Made by a program: the position numbers and the translations under genes. DNA of 45,122 nucleotides, from assembly GCA_016219325.1 (NCBI GenBank), contig JACRNH010000003.1:1-45122 (forward strand), read 5' to 3'. The notes beneath the pieces were generated by a model. The model saw only the letters and a list, made by a program, of their open reading frames with translations, did no database searches and had not been told where the DNA came from. This document shows positions 1 to 7,014 of the stretch, piece after piece. This DNA is from Candidatus Collierbacteria bacterium. Lineage in GTDB: Bacteria; Patescibacteriota; Microgenomatia; UBA1400; JACPES01. The number at the start of each line of letters is the position of its first letter. The first letter of the stretch is position 1.

Positions 1-67
1 GCCAACGCCAAAATCCCTTTTTATCCACTGAACGAATCCCGTTGACATTCCAAGAAAAAATTTTCAC
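1..67 (-). CDS. xth: exodeoxyribonuclease III (AP endonuclease), 5' fragment
   Basis: Only the first 22 codons are in the window; the gene runs off the left edge. Read on the minus strand from a GTG at 67, the protein begins V/M-KIFSWNVNGIRS, which matches the very conserved start of the ExoIII/AP endonuclease family (KIxSWNVNGIR; the Asn is a metal and active-site residue). The enzyme cuts at abasic sites in base-excision repair. An extended -10 (TGTTAGAAT) lies 7 bases before the GTG, so the transcript probably begins at or next to the start codon. Diverges from the T-box/glyS operon. Sure of the family despite the short fragment. Confidence 0.8.
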   Translation of the reverse strand, partial: MKIFSWNVNGIRSVDKKGFWRW

Positions 68-74
68 TGGGATA

Positions 75-83
75 ATTCTAACA
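75..83 (-). promoter_or_regulatory. extended -10 promoter of xth
   Basis: On the minus strand the bases read TGTTAGAAT, an extended -10 (TGn + TAGAAT). Its last base is 7 bases from the GTG start at 67, predicting a leaderless mRNA. No clear -35. Confidence 0.5.
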
Positions 84-94
84 AGTCTCGATTA

Positions 95-103
95 TGTTAT
101 ACT
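95..103 (+). promoter_or_regulatory. extended -10 promoter of the T-box/glyS operon
   Basis: TGTTATACT is a good extended -10 (TGn + TATACT). The expected transcription start is about 109-110, directly before the first helix of the T-box RNA at 111, so promoter and RNA fold support each other. No convincing -35. A TTGACA at 42-47 is 23 bases from a GATAAT at 71-76, too far to pair. Confidence 0.6.
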
Positions 104-109
104 ATTTTA

Positions 110-255
110 ATTGCTTTGATCCCAATGGCATGGGGGAGCAAGAGAAATTAAGGCGCCACGCACCACGTTGGGTGCATGGAAATAGGGTGGAACCGCGGTA
201 ATTTCAACCGTCCCTACAGAATACGAAAAGCGTGTTTTGTGGAGACGGTTTTTTT
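110..255 (+). promoter_or_regulatory. glycine T-box riboswitch with ultra-short Stem I
   Basis: The T-box core AGGGTGGAACCGCG is at 184-197. Its bulge TGGA (188-191) complements UCCA, as expected for tRNA-Gly with discriminator U73. Upstream, TTGCT (111-115) pairs with AGCAA (137-141), and CCCA (121-124) pairs with TGGG (131-134), around a terminal loop ATGGCA whose GGC (127-129) is a glycine codon followed by a purine. A second hairpin spans 156-179. The core can pair with CCCT at 212-215 (antiterminator), which excludes the terminator at 206-255. Thus uncharged tRNA-Gly should favour readthrough into the downstream gene and glyS. A specifier in the loop of a very short Stem I resembles the class described for actinobacterial ileS leaders, but those act on translation, whereas this one ends in an intrinsic terminator. 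Confidence 0.9.
206..255 (+). terminator. T-box intrinsic terminator
   Basis: AACCGTC (206-212) pairs with GACGGTT (244-250), stacked on ACAGAATACG (216-225) pairing with CGTGTTTTGT (231-240, with G-U pairs) around a 5-base loop, followed by a T run (249-255). The 5' arm overlaps the antiterminator 3' arm, the usual mutually exclusive T-box switch. Confidence 0.85.
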
Positions 256-265
256 GAGAGGTAAT

Positions 266-670
266 ATGAGTAATACTAATGAATTAAGTCAATATTGGCG
301 AAGTTGGTTAGTTAGATTAACCCAAGCTGATAAGTTTGATCCGATAGTAACTGGTAAATTGGCAGAAGTTGTGGGACGAAGAGCGTTGGATTTGACAGAA
401 GTGGAGAAAAGGATATTTGGTCTAGGTCTTGAAGAAGAAATTTTTGCGGTTTTAGCCGCTAATCCGTTTGCCGCGTTGCGCGGTGATCGGGCGATTGATC
501 CGTTAATTGCCGATATTAGTAATCGTACTCGTCGGGATTTTAATACCGGAGCGAGAGCGGTAATTGCTTCAGAACTAGCGTTATTTTCTGACGGTGAGTG
601 GACTATGGTTCAGGCATTTTTGGATAGACAACTGCCGGTTGATGCTTCTATAATTGAGGTGAAGCAATGA
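266..670 (+). CDS. hypothetical protein in the glycine T-box operon
   Basis: A 134-residue protein I do not recognise. It looks mostly helical, begins MSNTNELSQYW, and has no signal peptide, membrane segment or metal motif. The ATG at 266 is chosen because GAGAGG lies just before it; an in-frame ATG at 176 would put the N-terminus inside the T-box core and terminator, so it is rejected. Its TGA overlaps the glyS ATG by 4 bases (667-670), suggesting translational coupling. Being under glycine-tRNA control with glyS, it may have a role linked to glycine or tRNA-Gly, but nothing in the sequence shows one. Confidence 0.7.
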   Translation: MSNTNELSQYWRSWLVRLTQADKFDPIVTGKLAEVVGRRALDLTEVEKRIFGLGLEEEIFAVLAANPFAALRGDRAIDPLIADISNRTRRDFNTGARAVIASELALFSDGEWTMVQAFLDRQLPVDASIIEVKQ

Positions 671-1983
671 ATGATTTAATGGACAAAATTGTTAGTTTAG
701 CTAAAAGAAGGGGATTCGTGTTTCCGGGGTCGGAGATTTACGGCGGATTGTCTAATTCTTGGGACTTTGGGCCGGCCGGAACAGAATTGAAAAAGAATAT
801 TAAAGACCTGTGGTGGAAAATGTTTGTCAGAGGTAGGGATGATATTTTAGGACTGGATTCAGCCATCATTATGAATCCAAAAGTCTGGGAGGCCTCAGGC
901 CATGTATCCGGTTTTTCCGATCCGTTGGTGGAATGTAAGGCCTGCCATAACCGTTTTAGGGCTGATCAGATTGATATAAATTCAAAATGTCAGGAATGCG
1001 GTCAAAAAAACTGGAGCGAAACCAAAAGTTTTAATTTACTGGTGAAAACTTATTTAGGGTCGGTGGAAGACAGTAAAAGCGTCGCTTATCTCCGCGGAGA
1101 AACAGCGCAGGCAATGTTTGTGGATTTAAAAAATATTTTGACCTCCAACCCTAAAAAATTGCCATTCGGTGTCGCTCAAACCGGAAAGGCCTTTCGGAAT
1201 GAAATCACCACCGGAAACTTTTTGTTTAGGTTGCGGGAGTTTGAGCAGATGGAAATTGAATATTTTATTCCCAAGCCTAAAACCGACAAAGATTGGCAAA
1301 CGCATTTTGAGCATTGGCGGAAAGAAATGTGGAAATGGTTTGATTTAGCCGGGATTGATAGCAAAAAAATTCACGAGCATGAAATCCCGGATGATGAACG
1401 GGCCCATTATTCTAAACGGACCATAGATTTTGAATTTGATTATCCGTTCGGCCAAAAAGAATTATATGGTTTGGCGTACCGCGCCGATTATGATTTGAAG
1501 CAACATCAGAAATTTTCCGGACAGGATCTTTCGTATGTTGACCCGGAAACCGGCGAAAAATTTATTCCGCATGTTATAGAGCCAACCTGGGGTGTTGATA
1601 GAACTTTTTTGGCCATTTTGCTTTCGGCATATTATGAAGATGATAAAAGAGTAGTTTTGAAATTAAAACCCCGGCTTGCCCCATACATAGTTGCAGTCTT
1701 TCCGCTGGTGAGAAATAAGCCGGAAATTACCAAAAAAGCCAGGGAGGTTTTTCTCCATCTCAAATCTCAATCTCTATCTTGCGTCTGGGATGACAGGGGA
1801 AATATCGGAAAACGGTATTATGCTCAAGACGAAATCGGAACTCCGTGGTGCGTGACAGTGGATTATGATACGTTGTCGGACGATACTGTGACGGTTAGAG
1901 ACCGAGATACAGCAAAACAGGAGAGGGTTGCAATAGGAAAGTTGGTTGAGAATATCGAGTTTCGTGCTCGGCAAGCTCGTTGA
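667..1983 (+). CDS. glyS: glycyl-tRNA synthetase (alpha2 type)
   Basis: Class II aminoacyl-tRNA synthetase that charges tRNA-Gly, of the single-chain dimeric type rather than the GlyQ/GlyS tetramer. The 438-residue protein opens with RRGFVFPGSEIYGG and WDFGPAG, typical of this type. It has a zinc-ribbon-like stretch (CKACH...CQECG), motif 2 around FRNEITTGNFLFRLREFEQME, the EFEQMEIE segment, and motif 3 near IEPTWGVDRTFLAIL. The C-terminal anticodon-binding domain follows (LKPRLAPYIVAVFPL). Expression should depend on the T-box at 110-255. The last codons and TGA lie in the left arm of a palindromic element (1971-2100), so the extreme C-terminus (about the last 5 residues) may be element-derived. 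Confidence 0.96.
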   Translation: MNDLMDKIVSLAKRRGFVFPGSEIYGGLSNSWDFGPAGTELKKNIKDLWWKMFVRGRDDILGLDSAIIMNPKVWEASGHVSGFSDPLVECKACHNRFRADQIDINSKCQECGQKNWSETKSFNLLVKTYLGSVEDSKSVAYLRGETAQAMFVDLKNILTSNPKKLPFGVAQTGKAFRNEITTGNFLFRLREFEQMEIEYFIPKPKTDKDWQTHFEHWRKEMWKWFDLAGIDSKKIHEHEIPDDERAHYSKRTIDFEFDYPFGQKELYGLAYRADYDLKQHQKFSGQDLSYVDPETGEKFIPHVIEPTWGVDRTFLAILLSAYYEDDKRVVLKLKPRLAPYIVAVFPLVRNKPEITKKAREVFLHLKSQSLSCVWDDRGNIGKRYYAQDEIGTPWCVTVDYDTLSDDTVTVRDRDTAKQERVAIGKLVENIEFRARQAR

Positions 1984-2100
1984 CGGAAATTTGGTCGTTC
2001 GCCGTCACCCATCGCTATCGCTCCGGGCAAGCCCCTCGCTACGCTCGGGGTGGCCTCAGACGGCAGCAGTCTCACTCGCAAATTTGTTAACTTCGCTTGC
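1971..2100. repeat. palindromic dispersed element, family R1, copy 1
   Basis: About 130 bases with terminal inverted arms: GCAAGC...GTT.AC..AAATTTG at the left, and the complement of CAAATTTGTTAAC...GCTTGC at the right. The core carries GCCCCTCGCTACGCTCGGGG. A second copy with the same core and arms is at 44918-45049. The left arm contains the glyS stop codon. The element fills most of the glyS-lipoprotein gap and has no open frame of its own, so it resembles a MITE or REP-type element. No transposase is in the window. Confidence 0.75.
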
Positions 2101-2144
2101 AATTTGAGAGCGAAACTTATAAAATTTATAACGATCAAACGATT

Positions 2145-2927
2145 ATGAAACGGTCATTACTTCTTACTTCTTATTTCCTACTTCTTGCCTTTTTTCTTTC
2201 TGGGTGCTTGAACAAGAAAGTGGAAAAGCCGGCGGAACGGCCTAAAATCCAAGAGACGGTTAATACGGTCCCGTTGGAAAAAAGACCCTACGCGGTATTG
2301 TCATTTTCTGATTCCGGCCGGTTTCCGGTTGGCCGGGAATTAAGACTGGAAATAGCTGACGGAAAAAACTCCACATCCATCGAATATGAATTAGAGTATC
2401 AGGCCGGAACTTTAGTTCAGGCCGGAGTCGGTTCGATTAATCCTAAAGGAGAAAAGCTTCCTTTGGTCAGAGATATTTTGTTGGGTTCTTGCAGCGCCGG
2501 CGGAGCCTGCAGTTATAGCGAAGACGTTAAAGGCGGAACCCTTGTATTAAGATTTAAGGGATCTGATATTGGCAGTCTTAAAGGAGAATGGAACTTTTAT
2601 TTGCCAAAGAACGATGGAAAACTGGCCAGCCGGGACGGGAAATTCCAGCTGGAGGGGGTGAAATTAAAAAATGCGTTTGTAATAATTAGCCAGACCCTGG
2701 GCTTGCCAAAATCAGTTGACGGAGAAGTGGTGGCCGGGCCGTATCACCTGGAAACGACGGCGAGTTCGGTCGGGGAGACGACGACGACGATTCGGCTGGC
2801 GAAAGAGGGGGCGGCGGTGCTGTGGCATTGGGATGGGAAAACGTATCGGGAAGTTCCGAGTTCGGCGGCCGGGAAAATCTTGACGGCGAAGTTGAGGGAA
2901 TCGGGGACGTATTTGGTGGTAGAATAG
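2145..2927 (+). CDS. putative lipoprotein, unknown function
   Basis: A 260-residue protein starting MKRSLLLTSYFLLLAFF with lipobox LSGC, so a lipid-anchored, surface-exposed protein after signal peptidase II cleavage. The mature part is probably beta-rich, with a paired-cysteine segment (GSCSAGGACSYSED). No domain recognised. The ATG at 2145 is chosen because the signal peptide starts there; an in-frame ATG at 2097 adds a charged stretch and overlaps the R1 element. The hydrophobic core of the signal peptide is encoded by a heptamer tandem repeat (2157-2184). The 3' part (from about 2740) is markedly richer in G and repetitive CGG/GAC triplets than the rest. Confidence 0.75.
   Translation: MKRSLLLTSYFLLLAFFLSGCLNKKVEKPAERPKIQETVNTVPLEKRPYAVLSFSDSGRFPVGRELRLEIADGKNSTSIEYELEYQAGTLVQAGVGSINPKGEKLPLVRDILLGSCSAGGACSYSEDVKGGTLVLRFKGSDIGSLKGEWNFYLPKNDGKLASRDGKFQLEGVKLKNAFVIISQTLGLPKSVDGEVVAGPYHLETTASSVGETTTTIRLAKEGAAVLWHWDGKTYREVPSSAAGKILTAKLRESGTYLVVE
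2157..2184. repeat. heptamer tandem repeat encoding a signal peptide core
   Basis: Four 7-base units TTACTTC, TTACTTC, TTATTTC, CTACTTC. The complement (GAAGTAA type) is the same family as the repeats at 10024-10065 and 23646-23673. Read in frame it supplies the leucine-rich hydrophobic core of the lipoprotein signal peptide. Confidence 0.8.
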
Positions 2928-2932
2928 GGGAG

Positions 2933-3577
2933 ATGTCGAAAATCGAAAGCGTAGTTTTTGACGCGGATTTGACACTTATTGATTCGTTTAAGGGAGTTCA
3001 TGAAATTTATTGTCGTGCGGCTAGAAAGTTGGGGCTGAGTGAGCCCAGCCAGGATGCTCTTCGTAATCAATGGGGTAAGAAAGTTCCTGATATTATCGTC
3101 GGTCTATTTGGTGAAAACCAACGTGATCGGGTGTATCAAGTTTTAAGTGAAGTGGGAGACGGGTACGAACATCAATTGTTCGCAGGAGTAGTTGACGCTT
3201 TGCGGTCAATTGCAGGGGGAGGTTTGTCGTTGGGAATTTTGTCTACCACTGATAAGCGTTTTTTCAGGCCTCACTTGGAAAGAGTAGGGGTTTGGGGGTT
3301 ATTTGATTTGGTAGTTGGGGGCGAGGATACTGAAGTTCGGAAACCCGATCCGGCCGTTTTCGCGGTTTTTCTGGCGAGGTATAAACCGGAAGAATTGGTT
3401 TACGTGGGGGACGCGCTGGTGGATTGGGAAGCGGCCAGGGATGCGGGATTAGGACTATTTTTGGCGGTAACGACGGGACATACTTCCAGAAAAGATTTTC
3501 GTTCTGCCGGAGTTCCGGAAATTCAGATTCTTGAGTCGATTGCCAATGTCCCAAAAGCATTGGGTTTTGGTGATTAG
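2933..3577 (+). CDS. HAD-superfamily phosphatase (phosphoglycolate phosphatase-like)
   Basis: A 214-residue haloacid-dehalogenase-fold hydrolase, expected to remove phosphate from a small metabolite. Motif I is DADLTLIDS (nucleophile Asp and acid Asp, with Leu where the family often has Gly), motif II is LSTTDK, motif III Lys is in RKPDP, motif IV is GDALVDWEAA. The cap between motifs I and II is helical, as in the Gph/PpaX group. The ATG at 2933 follows an AGGGGAGA ribosome site and lies 6 bases after the lipoprotein stop; a further-upstream in-frame ATG (2822) lies inside the lipoprotein gene and is rejected. Substrate not predictable. Confidence 0.85.
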   Translation: MSKIESVVFDADLTLIDSFKGVHEIYCRAARKLGLSEPSQDALRNQWGKKVPDIIVGLFGENQRDRVYQVLSEVGDGYEHQLFAGVVDALRSIAGGGLSLGILSTTDKRFFRPHLERVGVWGLFDLVVGGEDTEVRKPDPAVFAVFLARYKPEELVYVGDALVDWEAARDAGLGLFLAVTTGHTSRKDFRSAGVPEIQILESIANVPKALGFGD

Positions 3578-3628
3578 TAAAACTACTTAGTTCTTCGTTT
3601 AGGATTATTTTTTACCCACAAGTGAGCC

Positions 3629-3657
3629 TTGACAACTCGTGAAATATGCTGTTTAAT
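3629..3657 (+). promoter_or_regulatory. promoter of the dcw cluster (mraZ)
   Basis: Perfect -35 TTGACA at 3629-3634, 17-base spacer, -10 TTTAAT at 3652-3657. Expected start near 3664. It is followed at once by the decamer repeats of the proposed MraZ operator. Confidence 0.75.
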
Positions 3658-3660
3658 GGT

Positions 3661-3690
3661 AGATAGTGGTGAAAAGTGGTGACAAGGATA
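3661..3690 (+). promoter_or_regulatory. probable MraZ operator (10-base direct repeats)
   Basis: AGTGGTGA occurs twice, 10 bases apart (AGTGGTGAAA then AGTGGTGACA), followed by a weaker AAGGATA at the same spacing. Known MraZ regulators bind direct repeats just upstream of mraZ (AAAGTG-type 10-base repeats in mycoplasmas, TGGGN repeats in E. coli); the match to the first kind is close. It lies between the -10 and the ATG, so bound MraZ could block early transcription. Confidence 0.6.
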
Positions 3691-3698
3691 ACAAACCA

Positions 3699-4136
3699 AT
3701 GCTGATAGGGCGATACTCTGTGAATGTTGGAGCAAAAGGAAGGGTGGCTGTGCCGGTAAAATTCCGAGAAAGCTTGGGAATGTCGGCGATTATTTCCCAA
3801 GGATACGAAAAGTCTCTTTTGCTGGTTTCTCGCAGTAAATGGGAAGAATTAACAGGGTTTTTAAAAGATAAGCCGCTGACCATTAGTCCGGCCAGGGACA
3901 CCGAAAGATTTTTATTCGGCAGCGCCTTTGAAGTTGAGTTTGACGATCAGGGGCGGATGGTCGTACCGCAGGAATTAAGAGAGTTCTCTGGATTAAATAG
4001 CGGGGCTGTATTTTTAGGGGTTGGAAACCGGGTTGAGATTTGGTCGCGGGAAAACTGGGCTAAATATGATCGGGTCTTGAAGAAAAATATTGAGGAAATC
4101 GCATCCAAATTAAACGAAAACGATCATGGAAAATAG
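3699..4136 (+). CDS. mraZ: transcriptional regulator MraZ
   Basis: A 145-residue protein, the usual MraZ length, with two AbrB-like swapped-hairpin half domains. The first is MLIGRYSVNVGAKGRVAVPV and the second carries EVEFDDQGRMVVPQELREF, matching the DxKGR and DxxGRxxIP signatures. MraZ forms a ring that binds direct repeats at its own promoter and regulates the dcw cluster. The ATG at 3699 is chosen because the family motif starts there and AAGGA is 10 bases upstream; the longer GTG start at 3666 would lie in the operator and is rejected. The 3' end overlaps rsmH by 11 bases. Confidence 0.95.
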   Translation: MLIGRYSVNVGAKGRVAVPVKFRESLGMSAIISQGYEKSLLLVSRSKWEELTGFLKDKPLTISPARDTERFLFGSAFEVEFDDQGRMVVPQELREFSGLNSGAVFLGVGNRVEIWSRENWAKYDRVLKKNIEEIASKLNENDHGK

Positions 4137-5010
4137 TTCGAAGCACGTAGCAGTGTTATTGAAGGAAACGGTTGATTTATTAAATATAAAAACAGGGGAA
4201 AAATACATTGACGCGACTTTGGGAGGCGGAGGCCACACGGCTGAAATTCTAAAAAGAGGCGGGAAAGTGCTGGGCTTAGATAGAGACGAAGAAGCAATAA
4301 AAAGGTTGAGAAAGAGATTTGAGATAGAGATAGAGGAGGGGAGGCTAATTGTTATGAAGGGAAATTTTATAAATATGGAAAATATCGCAAAGGAAAATGA
4401 ATTTGATAAAGTTGACGGAATAATTTTTGATTTGGGGATGAGTTCTGACCAATTTGAGTCCGGCCGGGGATTTTCGTTTATGAAAGATGAACCGTTAGAC
4501 ATGAGAATGGATTCGGATTTAGGGGTAACCGCGGCGGATTTAGTAAACGCTTTAAGCCAAAAAGAACTGTTTGGACTATTTACTAAACTGGCTCAAGTCG
4601 AAAAGGCTAGAGAAATTTCCGGAGCGATTGTTGAAAGCCGCAAATTCCGCCAGGTAAAAACGACTAAAGAATTGGTTGAGATTATCGGGTCGGTTCCGGC
4701 CTACCGGCGTCAAAAGGATTTGCATCCTGCTACTAAAGTTTTTATGGCATTGAGAATTGCTGTCAATAATGAACCGGAAAATCTGGAAATGGGCATACCT
4801 CAGGCATCTGAACTTCTCACAACCGGCGGAAGGTTGGCAGTTATAAGTTTTCACCAAGGCGAAGACAGAATAGTTAAACAATTTTTCCGGAAATGGCAAA
4901 TTAACGGAGTAAAAGAAATAAACCGAAAACCTATTCTGGCAGAGGATGAAGAGGTAAGGATAAATCCAAGATCAAGAAGCGCCAAATTAAGGGTAGGAGA
5001 GAAAATATGA
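4126..5010 (+). CDS. rsmH: 16S rRNA m4C1402 methyltransferase
   Basis: S-adenosylmethionine-dependent N4-methylation of C1402 in the 16S rRNA decoding site. The 294-residue protein has the RsmH signatures: HVAVLLKETVDLL at the N-terminus, SAM loop DATLGGGGHTAEIL, FDLGMSSDQFE, LDMRMD, the helical insert with HPATKVFMALRIAVN, then VISFHQGEDRIVKQFF and C-terminal NPRSRSAKLR. The usual SFHSLEDR is SFHQGEDR here. Overlaps mraZ (11 bases) and the ftsL-like gene (4 bases), as in most dcw clusters. Confidence 0.97.
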   Translation: MENSSKHVAVLLKETVDLLNIKTGEKYIDATLGGGGHTAEILKRGGKVLGLDRDEEAIKRLRKRFEIEIEEGRLIVMKGNFINMENIAKENEFDKVDGIIFDLGMSSDQFESGRGFSFMKDEPLDMRMDSDLGVTAADLVNALSQKELFGLFTKLAQVEKAREISGAIVESRKFRQVKTTKELVEIIGSVPAYRRQKDLHPATKVFMALRIAVNNEPENLEMGIPQASELLTTGGRLAVISFHQGEDRIVKQFFRKWQINGVKEINRKPILAEDEEVRINPRSRSAKLRVGEKI

Positions 5011-5285
5011 GACCTTTTGTATATTCAATACTATTTATTAGTCTAATCGTTATTATGGTAAATTTGGCTATGACAAATTCTTTGGCATCAGATGGAAAGG
5101 GCCTCGCTGGTTTAATGGATAAAAGAAATAATCTTTCCCTGTCAACAGCTAATTTAGAAGAAAAAATAATGACTGCGGGTTCCTTAGTTTTGGTTGAAAA
5201 TAGAGCCAAACAGTTAGGTTTCAGTTTGCCACTGAAATTAACGGCGATTAAATTCGACCTTCAAAGTATTAAAGGTGATCAATAG
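5007..5285 (+). CDS. ftsL: FtsL-like septum protein
   Basis: A 92-residue protein with one membrane segment (residues about 5-24) followed by a heptad-like stretch around residues 35-80 (LMDKRNNLSLSTANLEEKI), the plan of FtsL/DivIC bitopic division proteins. Sequence similarity is too weak to separate FtsL from DivIC; the position between rsmH and ftsI is where ftsL is always found and decides the call. ATG overlaps the rsmH stop by 4 bases, and its end overlaps ftsI by 11 bases. Confidence 0.7.
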   Translation: MRPFVYSILFISLIVIMVNLAMTNSLASDGKGLAGLMDKRNNLSLSTANLEEKIMTAGSLVLVENRAKQLGFSLPLKLTAIKFDLQSIKGDQ

Positions 5286-7014
5286 AGTCAGAATTGCGGT
5301 TTTATTTTTAATTTTTTGTCTTCTGCTGGTTATAGCCAGGTTATTTTATTGGCAAATAATCCGTGGGAAAGAGTTGGCCGCCAGAGGTCTCAGCCAATAT
5401 TTTTATACGTTATCCTTGCCGGCCATGAGAGGCGAAATATTAGCAAAAGACGGTTCGGTCCTGGCGGGATCAAAACCATCATATCTGCTTTATGCCTATA
5501 AACCGAATTTTTCCGGAGATTTTAAAGAGGTTTCATTGCGGCTGGCTGATTTAATGATTGTTGAATCTGATAAAGACGCTTCTTCTTCAGGGAAAACTCG
5601 GGATGAAATGAAGCGAGATTATGCAGATCAAATATTTTCAAAATTATTTAAAAAATCATTTTGGGAAATTTTGGTTAAACGTTTGGATTCCTCTCAGAAA
5701 AATATCATAGAATCCTGGCATGTTCCCGGACTTGGGTTTCAGTCTTCATGGTCAAGATTTTATCCGGAAGCCAGCTCCGGAGCCCATATTATGGGTTTTG
5801 TCGGTCAGGACGCATCTAGCCAGCCTAATGGCTATTTCGGATTGGAAGGTTACTATGAACGAGAATTGAAAGGTTTACCCGGGAGCCTGAAGCAGGAAAA
5901 AGATGTTTTTGGAAATCCTATTTTGGTTGGGAATTTTTCAGAAACTCCGGCAGTATCCGGTCGAATGATCTCAACTTATATTGATAAATACGTTCAGAAA
6001 ATTTTGGAAACAGAATTATTGAAAGGAATAGAAAAATACGGGGCGGCGGCCGGAGAAGCGGTGCTTATGGATCCGGGGAGCGGGGCTCTAATCGCGTCGG
6101 CATCCTACCCTAATTACAATCCGGAAAACTATTGGGGTTTTGATCAGGGCTGGCTGAAAAACCCGATTATTTCAGAAAGCTATGAACCGGGTTCAACCTT
6201 TAAAACTGTTGTTATGGCCGCGGCTTTAGATAGCGGAGCAGTAGAGCCTGACGCAAAATGCGATATTTGTTATGGGCCAATTAGCATTGGTCCGTATTCA
6301 ATCGGAACTTGGGACGGAAAATATCATCCAGGGATTGATATGACAGATACAATCGTCCGCTCTGATAATACCGGAATGGTGTTTGCCGCCAGAAGATTGG
6401 GAAATGAAAAATTGTTGGAGTATATTAAAAAATTTGGGTTTGGGAATTTGACGGGGATTGATCTCCAGGGAGAAACTTCTCCTAAATTAAGGTCAGAGCT
6501 GAAAGATATTGATTTGGCGACAACGGCGTTCGGTCAAGGGATCGCTGTAACTTCAATTCAAATGTTGAGAGCAGTTTCGGCAATTGCAAACGGTGGAATA
6601 ATGAATATTCCTGTTGTGGCCGATAAAATTGGAGATGATTCTGGGAACATGGTTTTGGTAAATAAGAAGCAGGGGGAAAGAATTATTTCAAAAGAGGCCA
6701 GTGATAAATTAAAAGAAATGATGATTAAGGCGGTAATTTACGGAGAAGCGAAATTTGCAGCTCCCAAGGGATATAGAATAGCCGGAAAAACCGGTACTGC
6801 CCAAATACCGGTATCAGGACATTATGACAAAGAGAAAACAATTGCCAGTTTCATCGGATTCGCTCCGGCTGATAGTCCAAGATTTGTCATGATTGTTAAA
6901 TTAAGAGAGCCGTCTAGCTCTCAATGGGGGTCGGAAACGGCTGCGCCGTTGTGGTTTAATATAGCTAAGAAATTGTTGTTGTATTGGGAGATTCCCCCGG
7001 AGGAGCAAAAATGA
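5275..7014 (+). CDS. ftsI: peptidoglycan transpeptidase FtsI (class B PBP)
   Basis: Septal D,D-transpeptidase that cross-links peptidoglycan together with FtsW. 579 residues: N-terminal membrane segment (about 7-24), PBP dimerisation domain beginning MRGEILAKDGSVLA, then the transpeptidase domain with all three active-site motifs: SxxK as S307-T-F-K310 in EPGSTFK, SxN as S363-D-N365, and K505-T-G-T. Start is a GTG at 5275 inside the end of the ftsL-like gene; no ATG fits. Its TGA overlaps the murE ATG (7011-7014). No PASTA repeats. Confidence 0.95.
   Translation: MINRVRIAVLFLIFCLLLVIARLFYWQIIRGKELAARGLSQYFYTLSLPAMRGEILAKDGSVLAGSKPSYLLYAYKPNFSGDFKEVSLRLADLMIVESDKDASSSGKTRDEMKRDYADQIFSKLFKKSFWEILVKRLDSSQKNIIESWHVPGLGFQSSWSRFYPEASSGAHIMGFVGQDASSQPNGYFGLEGYYERELKGLPGSLKQEKDVFGNPILVGNFSETPAVSGRMISTYIDKYVQKILETELLKGIEKYGAAAGEAVLMDPGSGALIASASYPNYNPENYWGFDQGWLKNPIISESYEPGSTFKTVVMAAALDSGAVEPDAKCDICYGPISIGPYSIGTWDGKYHPGIDMTDTIVRSDNTGMVFAARRLGNEKLLEYIKKFGFGNLTGIDLQGETSPKLRSELKDIDLATTAFGQGIAVTSIQMLRAVSAIANGGIMNIPVVADKIGDDSGNMVLVNKKQGERIISKEASDKLKEMMIKAVIYGEAKFAAPKGYRIAGKTGTAQIPVSGHYDKEKTIASFIGFAPADSPRFVMIVKLREPSSSQWGSETAAPLWFNIAKKLLLYWEIPPEEQK

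Noticed and set aside
42..76. TTGACA...GATAAT as the T-box promoter
   Set aside because: The 23-base spacer is too long; TGTTATACT at 95-103 sits exactly before the RNA fold.
176..265. Upstream ATG extending the first gene by 30 residues
   Set aside because: It would place coding sequence across the T-box core and terminator; the ATG at 266 has a proper ribosome site.
1863..2138. Minus-strand open frame over the R1 element and glyS end
   Set aside because: It is a by-product of the GC-rich palindrome and the opposite-strand shadow of glyS, with no ribosome site or recognisable domain.
3666..3698. GTG start extending MraZ by 11 residues
   Set aside because: It lies at the predicted transcription start and inside the operator repeats; the family motif begins at the ATG at 3699.
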